Source of the DNA: Uloborus plumipes
Taxonomy: Eukaryota > Arthropoda > Arachnida > Araneae > Uloboridae
Direction of reading: 5' to 3'
Length of the DNA: 64,000 bases
NCBI GenBank assembly: GCA_038373865.1
Contig: JAXGGA010005170.1
Location: 16,628 to 80,627, forward strand
The notes under the pieces are model-generated. The model made no database searches. It saw only the letters and a program-made list of their open reading frames with translations, and was not told the origin of the DNA. How positions within the stretch are numbered: position 1 is the stretch's first letter; each line of letters begins with the position of its first letter. The translations under genes and the position numbers were made by a program. Below are positions 1 through 10,969 of this stretch, piece after piece.

Positions 1-206
1 GGAGTAGTTTCTTGAAAATTTCCTCACTACTTTAAAGACACGAAGTGCCCGTGCAACGCCGGGCCACGTGCGTGATATGTCTTGAAATCGAATGAACATT
101 AAATTATATCAAATAATATAACTTCAGCATGAGGTAAAAGTTAGAGAAGGGGGACGTTATGCATCAACATGCCGCAGGAAGCTAATCTAGCTGCCCTGGC
201 AGCTAG
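1..206 (+). mobile_element. Helitron 3' end (family H-long), cut by window edge
   Basis: The segment ends in CTAG followed by T (207), preceded by the hairpin AGCTGCCCTGGCAGCT. It matches the 3' parts of 51975-53888 and, inverted, 13166-13935. A second hairpin, GCCCGTGCAACGCCGGGC (47-64), lies about 145 bp inside the end and equals the terminal hairpin of the Helitron at 13936-15218. Only the 3' part is in the window, so length and 5' end are unknown. Confidence 0.8.
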
Positions 207-671
207 TTTTTTTAATATTTACTGATGAAATATGTTTCTCTGTTAATGTAAGTGTATGATTATGGCAAAAAACATTATGCCAAGTTGACAAAAACAGAAC
301 GTCGAACATGTTTTTATAAAAACTAGTATTAGGACAGGCCAGGGGAGTATATATTTATCACTGTTTTTAGCTATAAATGCTAAAATAAAATAGTTGTAGT
401 GAATTGGGTGGTCCATATAAAAGACAAGAGTCTTTAATGCTTAAGCACACAATAACATTAATACAGTCAGTTTTACACGAAGTTTTACAATCGGCCTTCT
501 GAATTCAAATAGCGTAGAATCACCCATATATCCTTTATATTTATACCAAAAAGGTGTTTTTATCTATTTCATATACTAGCTTTTGATACCGAGTCGAATA
601 AGAAGTAAAGTAAATTTTTCTCACAGCTAAACGACGCAAGTTAATTTGATCTAAAACAAAAAAAGTCGAAT
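207..671. other. AT-rich spacer, nothing recognised
   Basis: No repeat boundary, RNA gene or convincing open frame was seen between the Helitron end and the MITE at 675. The 66-codon minus frame at 541-741 runs into the MITE arm and has no recognisable features. Confidence 0.5.
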
Positions 672-674
672 AAT

Positions 675-943
675 AATTGAAGGGGCAAGTGGATAAAGGT
701 GATATGTGACAATTTTTGATCAACATACTTTTTTTTACCATGGATGACGGTGAAAAGGTAATAATTTCTTTTTTGAAAGCTTTTTATAAAAATTAAAAAA
801 AATCCAACATATCTCCTTTATTCATTTGCCCCTTCAATTGTGTTTGCGAGTTAGCACAATTGAACACACACTAATTTGAATTTGTGTAACTAGGCGAAAT
901 TCGAATGCCACATATCACCTTTATCCACTTGCCCCCTTCAATT
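675..943. mobile_element. MITE with about 35-bp inverted ends
   Basis: The left arm (675-712) and right arm (908-943) are near-perfect inverted copies built around TTGAAGGGGCAAGTGGATAA and GGTGATATGTG. A second short inverted piece (CCCCTTCAATTG) lies in the middle at about 830-842. Flanks are AT-rich and the target duplication is not clear. There is no coding content. Superfamily not assigned. Confidence 0.6.
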
Positions 944-1440
944 TATTGGATGATTATTGTTGTCCGTGAAAAGGGACGGGGGGGGGGTGAAAAGGAATCG
1001 GAGGAGGACTGATTTTTGAGCAAAGGACTCCGAGTCGGGAGTTAGAGACTTGACAATTCAAGGAGTCAGAGTCACTCACTTTCCATCCAACTCAGTAGTC
1101 CTGTGGAAAGGTAGATGTGGTGTCACTAATTTTTTAATAGATCTCAGACTTGGATAAAGTTGCTTAAGAGCGCAACCGTCTTAAAGGCGGTTATTTTTCC
1201 AAACATAGAAGACGACGTTTCATAAATGTAAAAGTTATTTACCTCAGATATTACCTCAGATATTATAAAGAAAGGGTAATAACCTTGGCTTGACAACCTA
1301 CAGTTGAACAATATCTGTTCTAAACTATCCCTCTTTGCACTTGATAAGGAATAGGTTAAAAATTCTACCTGCATTGATTTTCTGGTTTTCCCTTTTCGGG
1401 GGGAATTTTCGCATCAAGGTATTATAGTACCTGAAATGAG

Positions 1441-1977
1441 TCGGCTTTTTAAATACAAATACAAATGTGACGACCAGCAATGGCTTTGTGCCCAGCTGGG
1501 CCGGTCCTAGTCAAAGTATAGATCCCAATGAAGATCAATGTCCCTCTTAAAACTATCTACTCCCTTGCTCCTTACTGCCTCTTCCGGTAAACTATTCCAA
1601 GTTCCCACTACTCTGCTAAAATAGTAATTTTTCCGAATTTCCTGGTTAGCCTGAGATTTAAACAGCTTATAACAATGAACCCTTGGCCTGCTTTCAGTGC
1701 CAAAATTTAACCCTATAACATCCTTCATTTTGATAAATTTAAACAACTGAATCATGTCCCCTCTGATTTTCATCTACTCAAGACTATACATGTTAAGCAT
1801 TCTAAGTCTGGAACCATGCTCTAAATTACAAAATCCATTCACTAACCTTTTAGCCCTCTTGTGTACCCTTTCCAATAAATTAATATCTTTCTTAAGATAA
1901 GGAGACCAAAACTGAACTGCATACTCCAAATGAGGTCTTACCAAACTTCTATATAAAGGCAGAAGAACCTTCTTAGA
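1441..1977 (-). pseudogene. CR1/jockey-like LINE, 3' fragment of the reverse-transcriptase ORF
   Basis: Read on the minus strand, 1977 to 1507 gives the typical C-terminal end of a non-LTR retrotransposon ORF2. First comes LYRSLVRPHLEYAVQFWSPY, then a stretch with KKDINLLERV, then GDMIQLFKF, and finally VVGTWNSLPEEAVRSKGVDSFKR before a stop. One in-frame TAG (about 1774-1776) sits between the SLE and MKIRGD segments, so the frame is broken. Downstream is a short 3' tail with GCCCAGCTGGGC and an ATTTGTATTTGTATTT terminal repeat (about 1450-1467), as in LINEs with simple-repeat tails. The upstream RT core and endonuclease are missing (5' truncation). It is a dead copy. Clade is inferred from the VRPHLEYA...W.SLP pattern only. 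Confidence 0.85.
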
Positions 1978-1980
1978 TTA

Positions 1981-2025
1981 GTTCAGTGCTTAGAATTGTT
2001 CAGTGCTTAGAATTGTTCAGTGCTA
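1981..2025. repeat. Three tandem copies of a 17-mer
   Basis: GTTCAGTGCTTAGAATT occurs at 1981 and 1998 and in part at 2015, directly beside the 5' truncation point of the LINE fragment. Confidence 0.9.
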
Positions 2026-2059
2026 GCTGGTTTTTAGTATACACCCAGAAAATAGAACA

Positions 2060-2345
2060 CACTGCACTACACTGCTAATAAAATTTGATATACAGAGCTT
2101 TGAGTAATACACTCACACTCCATACGTATCACTACACTTAGTTCAAATGGTTGGATGGATACCCCAAGGGAGCTCTGCTTTTCGATTCGGGCTAGGAACC
2201 GAATGATCCCAGGTCCAGCATCGTCAGAGGTATCGATTTGGAATGAGATCTTGACCACGAATATATTTTACGTTCGCCAGTCACCATTAGTGAACACGGG
2301 GGATCTTCGACCGGCTAGAATTGAACCCGAGACCCTCCAGTTCTG
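2060..2345 (-). mobile_element. tRNA-related SINE, 5'-truncated
   Basis: On the minus strand the segment opens with a Pol III B-box-like stretch, GGTCTCGGGTTCAATTCTAG (about 2310-2333). A long unique body follows, with no open frame of interest. A convincing A box is not visible upstream, so the copy is either 5'-truncated or only partly tRNA-derived. The AT-rich stretch beyond 2345 is unrelated. SINE status is inferred from the B box; a second copy was not found in the window. Confidence 0.5.
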
Positions 2346-5300
2346 GGTGACAGCATTTTATGAACTTAAAATATATGCAGAAAATTTAGTTTATCTGTTA
2401 ATCATAGCCCGCTTTCATTTTTTATCATTTTCTACTTATTTTAAGTTAGAGTTACTCGCATATTCATGGAAATTTTCCATTCAGTTTTATTCTCAAAATA
2501 AAGCTTGTGAATAAACTTCTTTAGGATTAAGAGGAATATGGGGCTAAGTGAAATGAAAAAATATTTTCAGTTTGCAGCGCCACCTATCTAACGGCAGTTT
2601 AACTAAATTCCTAAACATATAGTTGTGTCCTGCCAAAAAATAAATAGCACTGAAGATACGCAAAAACAATAAATCTTTCTTTTTATTATGAAATTATAAA
2701 GTTCTTGTAACAATCAGTTTAAGTATGAAATGAGATCTACTGTTGTCCAATGCAGTACTTATTTAGTTCATATTAAACATATACTTTGATTTTAAACATT
2801 CAGTGGAATTTAGCCCGTGCACGAAGGGCAAAGTCAAGTAGTTCAGTTTATTTATTTATTCATTTATTAAACCACATACGTATTTATTCATTCATTAATT
2901 CATTTGCACATTCCTTTACGTATTGGTTGACTTATTTATTTATGCATTCTCTCATTTTCTTACCCATTCTCTATTTTATTCATTCATTTATTTGTTCTCA
3001 TATATTTATTTCCACATTCATTTGATGAAAAATATTCTTAAACAAATAGAAAATGTTGTATTACAAAAATATTTTATTTTTCACAGTGGATTCCAGCCAC
3101 TTGGATTTTTGAAGTGAAAATTTTCCACCTCCTTTTTTAAAGGTACAATATAACTGCTAAAAATGGCATATGATATTTCAGCCAAAGGTATATCACAAAA
3201 ACCATTTTTCCTACTTTATGTACAATAATTTTCAGAACAAATTTTCAATTTGTTCATTTTGAGACAATTACGTTATCTTAACCATTTCACTTTTCTCCAC
3301 ATTTCTGTTTGATTGTAAAGTTTCCACAAATAGTTCCAGTTCTAAAAAATATACAAGAGCGTTTGAAGCTTAACGCTTCATGTATGCGTTTAAGGGTTGT
3401 GTTTAACTCAAAAAGAAAGCAAAAAAAAAATTATCAGAGTACGAAATATTCTTTTCACTCCACCCTTGTGAAAAACGGAAAAAATGTTTGAATGTCAAGG
3501 CCAATTCGAATCTTCAAGATTCTGATTTCCATGCTGAGTACAAAAAATGCTGCCTTGAGATAACGTAAATTCCCAACGATTTTAAAGCGAAGGTCGAATT
3601 AAGGGCGATCATTAGAGCTGAAGTGAATAAGTCTTCCTAAAATTTTAAGTGCATACAACGGGAAAATTGTCATCATCTTTCTTTTCCTCATATCTGAACC
3701 TAACATCATGTTAAATGAGTGCATTTTGATTTTCAAGGTAAACGCTTTACTTAATTTTTCAACCAGCCTATATATATATTTTTTTTGTTTACTGCGATTT
3801 TTGAATGCTACTTTTGCCTAACTTTTCTCGTATTTTGCTTCTTTTTAAAGGCTAATATGAAGTTCTTCAGAAATCAGTGAGAACTAGTAGTGTTTAGAGA
3901 TTTTGTAGAGTAACTCGTAAGATTGTACAAAACCGAAAAATATAAGAAAAATTTAAAATGTTATTTGTTCATTTTTAAGCAAGCAATTTGCACTATAAAA
4001 GCTTTTGTTATAAAGCAATTATTAATTCAAAAACTTATCCATATGGAACTCAGTGTTACGTTTGGCAGATAGTAGAAATCAGTACAATCCGTATAATGGA
4101 TTCAAAAAATTTTAATATCGAGTAAGAAAAGTTTAGCGAATTTGAACAACTCAAGATTTAAATCTATTAGTATTGACCGATCAGTGATAATGAACACTTC
4201 AGTGAAACTTCATTTGAAAAATTTCATAGCATCGTTGAAATTGAAGTAATTGCCACATCCCATTAAATACACTTTAGATGATGTGTGTAGTTATTTGTTT
4301 AAAAAAAATTGCTAGAGTTTATCTGTCTGCAACTGATTTTTTGGGAGGTTGAAACGAAAAAAAAGGCCAAGACCTAATGAATGAACACCCCAACCAGTGG
4401 TCAAACATAGCATTTTCTAGTAATTTTCTTTGTGGAAATGTGTAGAAGGAAGTTACTACTGCCAATTCATCTAAGAAAAAGCGCAACCCCACTTCACTTT
4501 ACCCATCTGCTGCAAAGTTCACTATATGAGCTTTGAATGAGAATAATTTGAGAAACGTTAATTATAAATACCCTTTTAATATCTCATAAAAATACACCGA
4601 TTTCGTTTCCTTAAAAATCATTTCCGGTTAATCAGCTTATTTCATTACATCCACACCAGCTACAAAATCGGAGTTTAGCAGCAAAGATACAAATGTGTAA
4701 AACGTCTTCCGTTAATAGATAGGCTTTGTTTTTTATTGCAATATAGTAAGCTTCCAGAATTCATTCAAGTTTCATCCAATTCTCTTAATTTCAAGTGTTT
4801 TTGTCTTTCAATTGTTGGGGAATTTATAAAATTAACTGTAATTGAGGTCTGGCTAATATTGGGCAAACCAGGAGTGCTTTAAAATTTCGCTTGGAAGAGC
4901 ATCAAAGTTATAAAAAAACAACATTGTTCAACTCCGTAGAGATTCGAATGACTCTTTTCATTCTTACTTCTACATAAGTATCCAAAAACAGCCTAATACA
5001 TCAGATCTTGATTGTTGAGAACATTTCCATGTTTTGTGAGGTAAGTATAAACATAGTTGATGATCTTAAAGATATTCTATATTTTTCTGCATTTTGGCTT
5101 CAATTTTTATAATTTCTTTTCTTCGTAATTATTTTCATCAAATCTAATCTGTTTTGCATGAATTTTCTCGAACATATTTCATTTCTTTGCACTGAAGTTG
5201 TGCATTTTTTTTTCTTTTTATATTTGACTTTACTTCTCTTTTTTGAACATTTGATGTGCTCATTTCTTGAAGTTATATCTTTCATTTTCCTGTTTTTTTT

Positions 5301-5682
5301 TAAAATATGGTTTAAAGTTATTGAAATCGTTCTTGTTTACGTTTTTTCTGCGGCTTTATCTTTTTGCCAATCTAATAACTTCCTTGGAATGTTTTGTACC
5401 TATGAGAAACTTTCGAATTTGTTTTGCTTTCATATTCGTTCGTTGAAGGTTTATAATTTTCTCATTAGTTGTTTGCGTAGTCCAATATTTTTACTTTTGA
5501 AACCACTTACTGTTCCGTTTTGTTGCTTTTAAAAGGCTGCCTTGTAACCTCAAAACTCATGTCTGTAGTGATTGGATTCAATTTATTTGTTAATCAAATA
5601 TTTATAGTAAGTAATTTGCCGAGGAACTCATTTCGACACATTACCATAGATAAAATAATTAAAGATTTCAGTTTACTGGCTT
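2346..5682. other. 3.3 kb AT-rich DNA without recognised features
   Basis: The stretch holds low-complexity TTTATTTATTCATT runs (2840-3020) and several T-rich frames (for example 5158-5532) that read as hydrophobic low-complexity peptides and are not credible genes. No RNA gene, TIR pair or transposase trace was recognised. It may be intergenic or intronic host DNA. Confidence 0.5.
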
Positions 5683-5717
5683 CAGTCGAAGCCGGTTAAT
5701 TGAATCAGCCGCTTTAA

Positions 5718-8097
5718 CCCATTAATGCCTAGCGTCCCTTTTTTTGGATTCAAAAAAGGGTTTGAATTTTTCCAAAATGAACATTTCAACCAAATAATAG
5801 TGTTCAATGAGTACCTTGGTATTGTTTCAATTCATTATTAACAGATTGCAGCATATATAACCATTGCAAAGTGTGTTCTGTAGCAGTTTTAGTATGATCT
5901 TTATCAAAAATTCGATCGTTCACAATCTCAAGAAAAAAAGATAAGTTTTAAACGTTATTCCCAGCTTCCCAGTTTATGTTAATTGCTGATTTTATTTCTT
6001 CTCATAAAATGTCTTTTTAGCCTACTTTCCCGTTAAAAATAAAAGAGACGAAAAAAGTAATAAAAGTGGCTTAATGCATCTAAAAAATATCGCCAAGTTC
6101 AAAAAATATCGCCAAGTCCAAAACAAAGTCAAAAAGAAACAAAAAAAAAAAAAAAAAAAATGAAATAAATATCGAAAAATTAAAAATTTGAAAGTAGGGT
6201 ATTGAGATGGGGAATTTGTGTGTCGGTCGGTCGTCGGTCTGTCTGTCTGTCCCCCCCCCCCCTAATAACTTTTGAATGAACATTCCGATTTGAACGAAAT
6301 TTTTTTTGTTGGAAAGATCTCGGCGAGTACAGCTCATTCCCATATTTGATTTTTCGATTTGAACAATTTTTGGTTCAACTTTGAGCCGTTCAAACAACAT
6401 GTCCCGCGATATTAACTTTTTAGTTAACAGTCCGATTTGAACAAACTTTTTTTTTGTTCGAAAGATCTTTTCAAGGATACTTCATTCCCGTATCTACATT
6501 TTCGATTTGAACAATTTTTCGTTCAACATTGAACCGTTCAAACAAGCTGTCACCCCTAATAACTTTTGAGTGAACAGTCCGATTTAAACATTTTTTTTTT
6601 GTTCGAAGCATCTCGGCAAGGATACTTTATTACCGTATTTAAATTTTAAATTTGAACATTTTTGGTTCAACATTGAACCGTTCAAGCAACCTTTCCCCAC
6701 CTAATAACTTTTAAATGAACCGTCCGAATTGAATAAACTTTTTTTTGTTCGAAAGATCTTATCAAGAATACTTCATTCCCGTTTTTAAATTTTCGATTTG
6801 AACAATTTTTCGTTCAACATTGAACCGTTCAAACAAGCTCTCACCCCTAATAACTTTTGAGTGAACAGTCCGATTTAAACAAACTTTTTTTTTGTTCGAA
6901 AGATCTCGGCAAGGATACTTCATTACCGTATTTAAATTTTCAATTTGAACATTTTTTCATTCAACATTGAACCATTCAAGTTACCTTTCCCCACCTAATA
7001 ACTTTTAAGTGGACGAATTGAATAAACTTTTCTTGTTCGAAAGATCTCGGAGAGACCCATTCCCATATTTCACTTTTTAATTTAAACCATTTTTCGTTCA
7101 ATGATGAACCGTTCAGGAAAAATTTTAACATGAGCGCCTACTGGGAAATTGAAATTGAATGTTGATTCTGAACTTAAAGGCGGATTTCCTTCAAACTAAC
7201 TTTGTAAGAAAACGGTTTTGATAAAAAATGTATGTAAAGTACTTTTCTGAAAAATCTTCTGTGAGGACTCTGATTCCGACTCCGACTCCGCAAACATGGC
7301 GGAAATGCAGGCTCAGAAAAAAATGACTGACTGGGCAGACGATTTTTTGTTTATTTATTCATTTTTTTTGTTTAATTTATTATTATTATTTTTATTTATT
7401 TTTTTTTTGGCAGACGATTTTTTTTGTTTACAAAAATTTTTCATTCACGAGAGCATTTTATTCTTTATTTATATTTAACAACTGGCAACGGATTAAAAAT
7501 AAAATTCGAGACATTTTATTAACGAACGAGGTTTTTTTCTTTCTTTGATAAAATGTGTTTTGATGTTCTTTGTACTTTTATTTTATTTATTAATTTTTTT
7601 TCTTTTGAAAACGATTGTGAAATTTTTCTACGGAAGAACTATAACAGTTACATTCTTTAAAAGGTGCGACAAAACTTTATTTACTCTTTTATTTACTTTT
7701 TACGTGTCCATTTCATCTGATGAGAGGGGTATATTTTGCTTTTAGAAATCAGCTTTAAGTGCTATAAAGGTATGTTTGACATAATTTTCAGTTTCAGATA
7801 TTCAAGAGAATATTGATCAGATGCTAGAATGCCGATGTCGATGTACGGGAAAGTAGGCTCGTTTAGCTCTTGACAGAACTTCTTGTTAAATATTATATCG
7901 TAGGCAGGAAAAAATTCTAGTAAAAAATGTATGTACCCTCTGGGCTCTATCGTAACTTTTAAGGGACGAATTTTCTTTCCTTAATAAGGAAAATATTTTT
8001 ATGTAATATTTTTTTCATTGTTTTTCCTGTTCATTAAACAGTGTTTGTAACCAGTATACAAAATATCTTTGGAAAAAAAATGTCAGGCATTAATGGG
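5718..8097. mobile_element. piggyBac-like element (CCC...GGG, TTAA site)
   Basis: The ends are CCCATTAATGCCT and AGGCATTAATGGG, perfect 13-bp inverted repeats apart from the next bases. TTAA precedes on the left (5714-5717) and TTGA follows on the right (8098-8101), a one-base decay of the TTAA duplication that piggyBac makes. No transposase is present. Most of the interior (6013-7889) is a copy of dispersed repeat R1, found at two other places without these ends, so R1 is probably a passenger. Confidence 0.6.
6013..7889 (+). repeat. Dispersed repeat R1 with minisatellite core (copy 1)
   Basis: It starts at AGCCTACTTTCCCGT and ends shortly after the inverse, ACGGGAAAGTAGGCT (about 7848). The core (about 6230-7110) is five to six degenerate units of roughly 145-155 bp around GAACCGTTCAAACAA and CTAATAACTTTTGA. 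A shared 3' half follows, with CTCCGCAAACATGGCGGAAA, T-rich runs and TTTCATCTGATGAGAGG. Other copies: 56369-59764 (+), 16812-25085 (-, split), 36420-36735 (+, 3' part) and 46680-46930 (-, part). No function recognised. Confidence 0.75.
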
Positions 8098-8720
8098 TTG
8101 ATGAATCAATGCGTCTAAAACAGAACAAATTCCAGCTTAATTGAATTAGCGGTTTTATTGAATCTGCCGCTTTGTTGAATCAAAACTGTTTAGAACAAAC
8201 GTGATTCATATAAGCGTTGTCACGCCTATATGAACAAACGTGATTCATATAAGCGGCGACGACTGTTTTTTTTTTGTTTACATAAATCCAGTTACACTCT
8301 GCGACTGCACTATAGGGCCATATTTAAATTAGATCTTGGAGGACTCTGTTAGGTTCAGTTAAGATAACTAACTACATCACTGAGATAACAGGATTAAAAG
8401 ATAATTTTCTTAGACTCCCAGAACGGCAATGATTCTAACCTTTCTTCTCTCTTTTTTTCAGAATTTCGAACTGCAGGTAGAGGGGACTGAAACAACTCAT
8501 GTTGGTTATAGTGACTAAATCTATTCATAAAGTAGCAGCTTTTCGATGCAACAACTCCTGATGCCATTCAGAGCTTCAATATCAAGGTATGTGATATAAT
8601 GAGCACATTTCTCTATGTCCAAAAGATTCCCAAAGTTGTCCTTAAGTATGTTCAGAACTAAAATAACCATTATCACTCAGAATTCAAGAACAATTAAAGC
8701 TAGGTAAAAATGTAGGTATA

Positions 8721-8856
8721 CAGTGGCCGCCGCTTATATGAATCACGTTTGTTCTAAACAGTTTTGATTTGATAAAGTGGCCGATTCAGCAAAGCGGGAT
8801 TTATTTCTCTTTGTGACGATTTGATTCATTAAAGCGGCTGATTCAACTAACCACTG
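8721..8856. mobile_element. pogo-like MITE, inverted relative of 5683-8265
   Basis: It is bounded by CAGTGGCCGCCGC and CTAACCACTG, with TA just left (8719-8720). The body is the reverse complement of the outer pieces of the split MITE to the left. The two may be the long ends of one larger element spanning 5683-8856, with 8266-8720 as its middle. Confidence 0.5.
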
Positions 8857-8869
8857 AATCAGTTAATTC

Positions 8870-9725
8870 ATTTATGCCCAAGTTTTTTTTAACTATTTTT
8901 TTCAATTTTTATATGCTTAAAACTCTTACTTGGAATGATTTCCATACATTTTAGGCGTAAAATCGATCGCCGTTGCCATATTTATTAAATTATTTAACCC
9001 TTCACTGCACGATTTTTTATATTTTCATGAAAAAAATCATTTGTTACCTTTTAAATAGCCCTGAGTTCAGGAAAAATGAAGAAAAAAATTAATCTTAAAA
9101 ATGTGCAACAAAAATGATGTTTTAATTGTTTGTTCTATATATGGCACAAAGCACATAGCAGATGCTTTGTATACCATAAGTTTAATAATCTACAATGTGT
9201 TTTGGGCCATAAGTGGTATAAACAAATTTTCCACTAAGTGTATTTAAACATTTTTAGAACAAAGGAAATAATGACTAAGCACACTTCTAACGGAAATGCA
9301 GACACTCTTTCTTTCAAAAGCAAGAACTGTAATACCTAGACTAGTACAACTAACTAGTGCATAAACATCACACTAAACTGTTATAGCAATGTTCCAGACG
9401 GGGCACAAAGCTCAGTTTAACTGCATTTAAAAATCATAGGAATATATGAGGGTTTATTTGGTTTGTGCCAGATCTGGCACACCGTGCAGTGAAGGGTTAA
9501 CGTCCTGTTTATGGGATATTTTGCAGATATGTGAGCAAAATACGACCTTACTTGACTTTATTTTTGTAAAATAACATTACAGAAGGCATCTGGGATCAAT
9601 TTTAAGCAAATCATTTTAAAATAGTTTAATGTTATGCGAAATAAGTTCGCCAAAAAAAAAAAAACTATGTGGCTACCCATGTTGGATTGTTGCTTGACTG
9701 ATTTGTCAAATACTTCATAAAAAAC
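8870..9725. repeat. Dispersed repeat R2 (second copy inverted at 29400-29590)
   Basis: The edge blocks CATTTATGCCCAAGTTTTTT (left) and GGATTGTTGCTTGACTGATT (right) recur inverted at 29400-29590. The left edge GTTAATTCATTTATGCCC resembles a piggyBac-type CATTTATGCCC end, but boundaries are not certain. It is interrupted by the MITE 8998-9496. Confidence 0.55.
8998..9496. mobile_element. piggyBac MITE with perfect TTAA duplication
   Basis: The terminal inverted repeats CCCTTCACTGCACG and CGTGCAGTGAAGGG are flanked by TTAA on both sides (8994-8997 and 9497-9500). At 499 bp with no open frame, it is a non-autonomous piggyBac derivative inserted in R2. Confidence 0.88.
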
Positions 9726-10670
9726 CTATTCCACATTCACTTCGTTTACCCATTATATATCAACCTAAATACACACAAAATTGATTAGTCCTACCGCCCA
9801 ACTGTTCCGAGAAATTATTATTTGAACCTTTACTGATTTCATACTGAAAAATAACCCCCTCACCATAAATATAGAACTATGCTCCCTAACTTCTCCATAT
9901 ACATGACACTCTCCTAAAATACACACAAAAATCTAAATGTGTTATAATAATACTGAATATAAAACTACAAAAGAAGAGACATAAAATTAAACAAGGTAAA
10001 AAAACAACTTTTAATAGTAAAAAGGAATCATAACCACCCAGCTAATTAACTCGGACCCCCCAGTAACTTCTAACAAGTGCCCCGTTATTTTCCCTCCTGC
10101 TAAAGGAGTTTACACTCACCCCCACCGCTGTAAATACTATCTTCGTATAAAAAAATAAATGTCCCCAAGTAACACTACTGTCTCGCTAGTACAAAGTGTA
10201 CCACACGCCCCTACAAGCTTGTGAGCAAGAACTCACTAACTCACGAAACTTTACCCCATCACTTTGGGCACCGCCGGAATGTTCCCACTCTACGTTGTGT
10301 TTAATAGTTACATTTGTTCGATATTTCCTTCTCTAAATACAATAGTCAAAGTTAAACTATATATTATGAATTCTTCAAGTTTTTAGAACATTTCAGCCCA
10401 AATTTAAATATTTTTACACTGGTAATTTTTCAAAGCTCAGATGTTATAACCTATAATGTTGATCTTGGTTCCCGTTCAAATATATTGTTCTTGTCATTAC
10501 GTATGCTGTGAACTGTTTACGTTTTCTACGCATTATGCGTACAAACTGCAAGTGCGGAAGAAGTAAGTACTGGTATAATACAAGAGAACCCTAGTCAACT
10601 AGTACAGTAAATGTTTCTTAGCTGTTTAAAAACGACTTAGAAACTCCAAGTAAGTAACTATATTGCAGTG
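9726..10670. other. Unassigned DNA, with a G-poor stretch at 9730-10300
   Basis: No gene or repeat boundary was recognised. From about 9730 to 10300 the plus strand is rich in A and C and poor in G, unlike its surroundings. The rest is ordinary AT-rich sequence. Confidence 0.5.
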
Positions 10671-10686
10671 CAATTATTCAACAGAT

Positions 10687-10939
10687 TTAAAAGCAGTTCA
10701 CTTTGTGCGCAAATGAGTAAAAACCAAAAAGCGACGTTTAAAAACACAAATAGATAAAGTTAAAATTGGCAAACATGTTTCAAAGGCATAAAGCCTCCTT
10801 CTTCAGTGCCAAGCAAGAAATGGAATGGGTGCCTATTTCTTGCTTGGCACTGAAGAAGGAGGCTTTATGCCTTTGAAACATGTTTGCCAATTTTAACTTT
10901 ATCTATTTGTGTTTTTAAACGTTGCTTTTTGGTTTTTAC
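10687..10939. mobile_element. Fold-back unit with about 105-bp perfect arms and 13-bp flanking repeats
   Basis: The arms 10716-10821 and 10835-10940 are inverted copies with at most one or two differences around a 13-nt spacer. The direct repeat TTATTCAACAGAT lies on both sides (10674-10686 and 10940-10952), as expected for a target duplication. The arm contains CACTGAAGAAGGAGG and GAAACATGTTTGCC, a motif style I associate with the ends of Penelope-like and related elements. There is no open frame. The Tc1 element starts 16 bp to the right. Confidence 0.7.
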
Positions 10940-10969
10940 TTATTCAACAGATATACACTGCTGGCCACC

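Larger units (their letters stand above)
5683..8265. mobile_element. pogo-like MITE (CAGTCG...ACTG) split by an insertion
   Basis: The outer pieces 5683-5717 and about 8102-8265 form one short element bounded by CAGTCGAAGCCGG and GCGGCGACGACTG. It is full of GAATCAGCCGCTTT and GATTCATATAAGCG blocks. An inverted relative stands at 8721-8856. The piggyBac-like element 5718-8097 lies inside. A clear TA duplication was not seen, so superfamily assignment rests on the CAGTCGAA end. Confidence 0.55.

Noticed and set aside
2786..3117. Plus frames rich in Phe, Ile, Ser and His
   Set aside because: They are readings of a TTTATTCATTCATT low-complexity run.
6240..6262. TCTG and C runs in R1 as a regulatory site
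   Set aside because: Simple-sequence run varying in length among R1 copies.
7712..7746. CTGATGAGAGG...AGAAATC in R1 (also about 59590) as another hammerhead
   Set aside because: CUGAUGA and GAAA words exist, but the sequence between them does not form a sound stem II, and no palindromic stem III or GUC follows.
8461..8587. Possible internal exon (T-rich tract + CAG at the left, AAG/GTATGT at the right)
   Set aside because: All three frames have stops and the stretch lies between two inverted MITEs; splice-site words alone are not enough.
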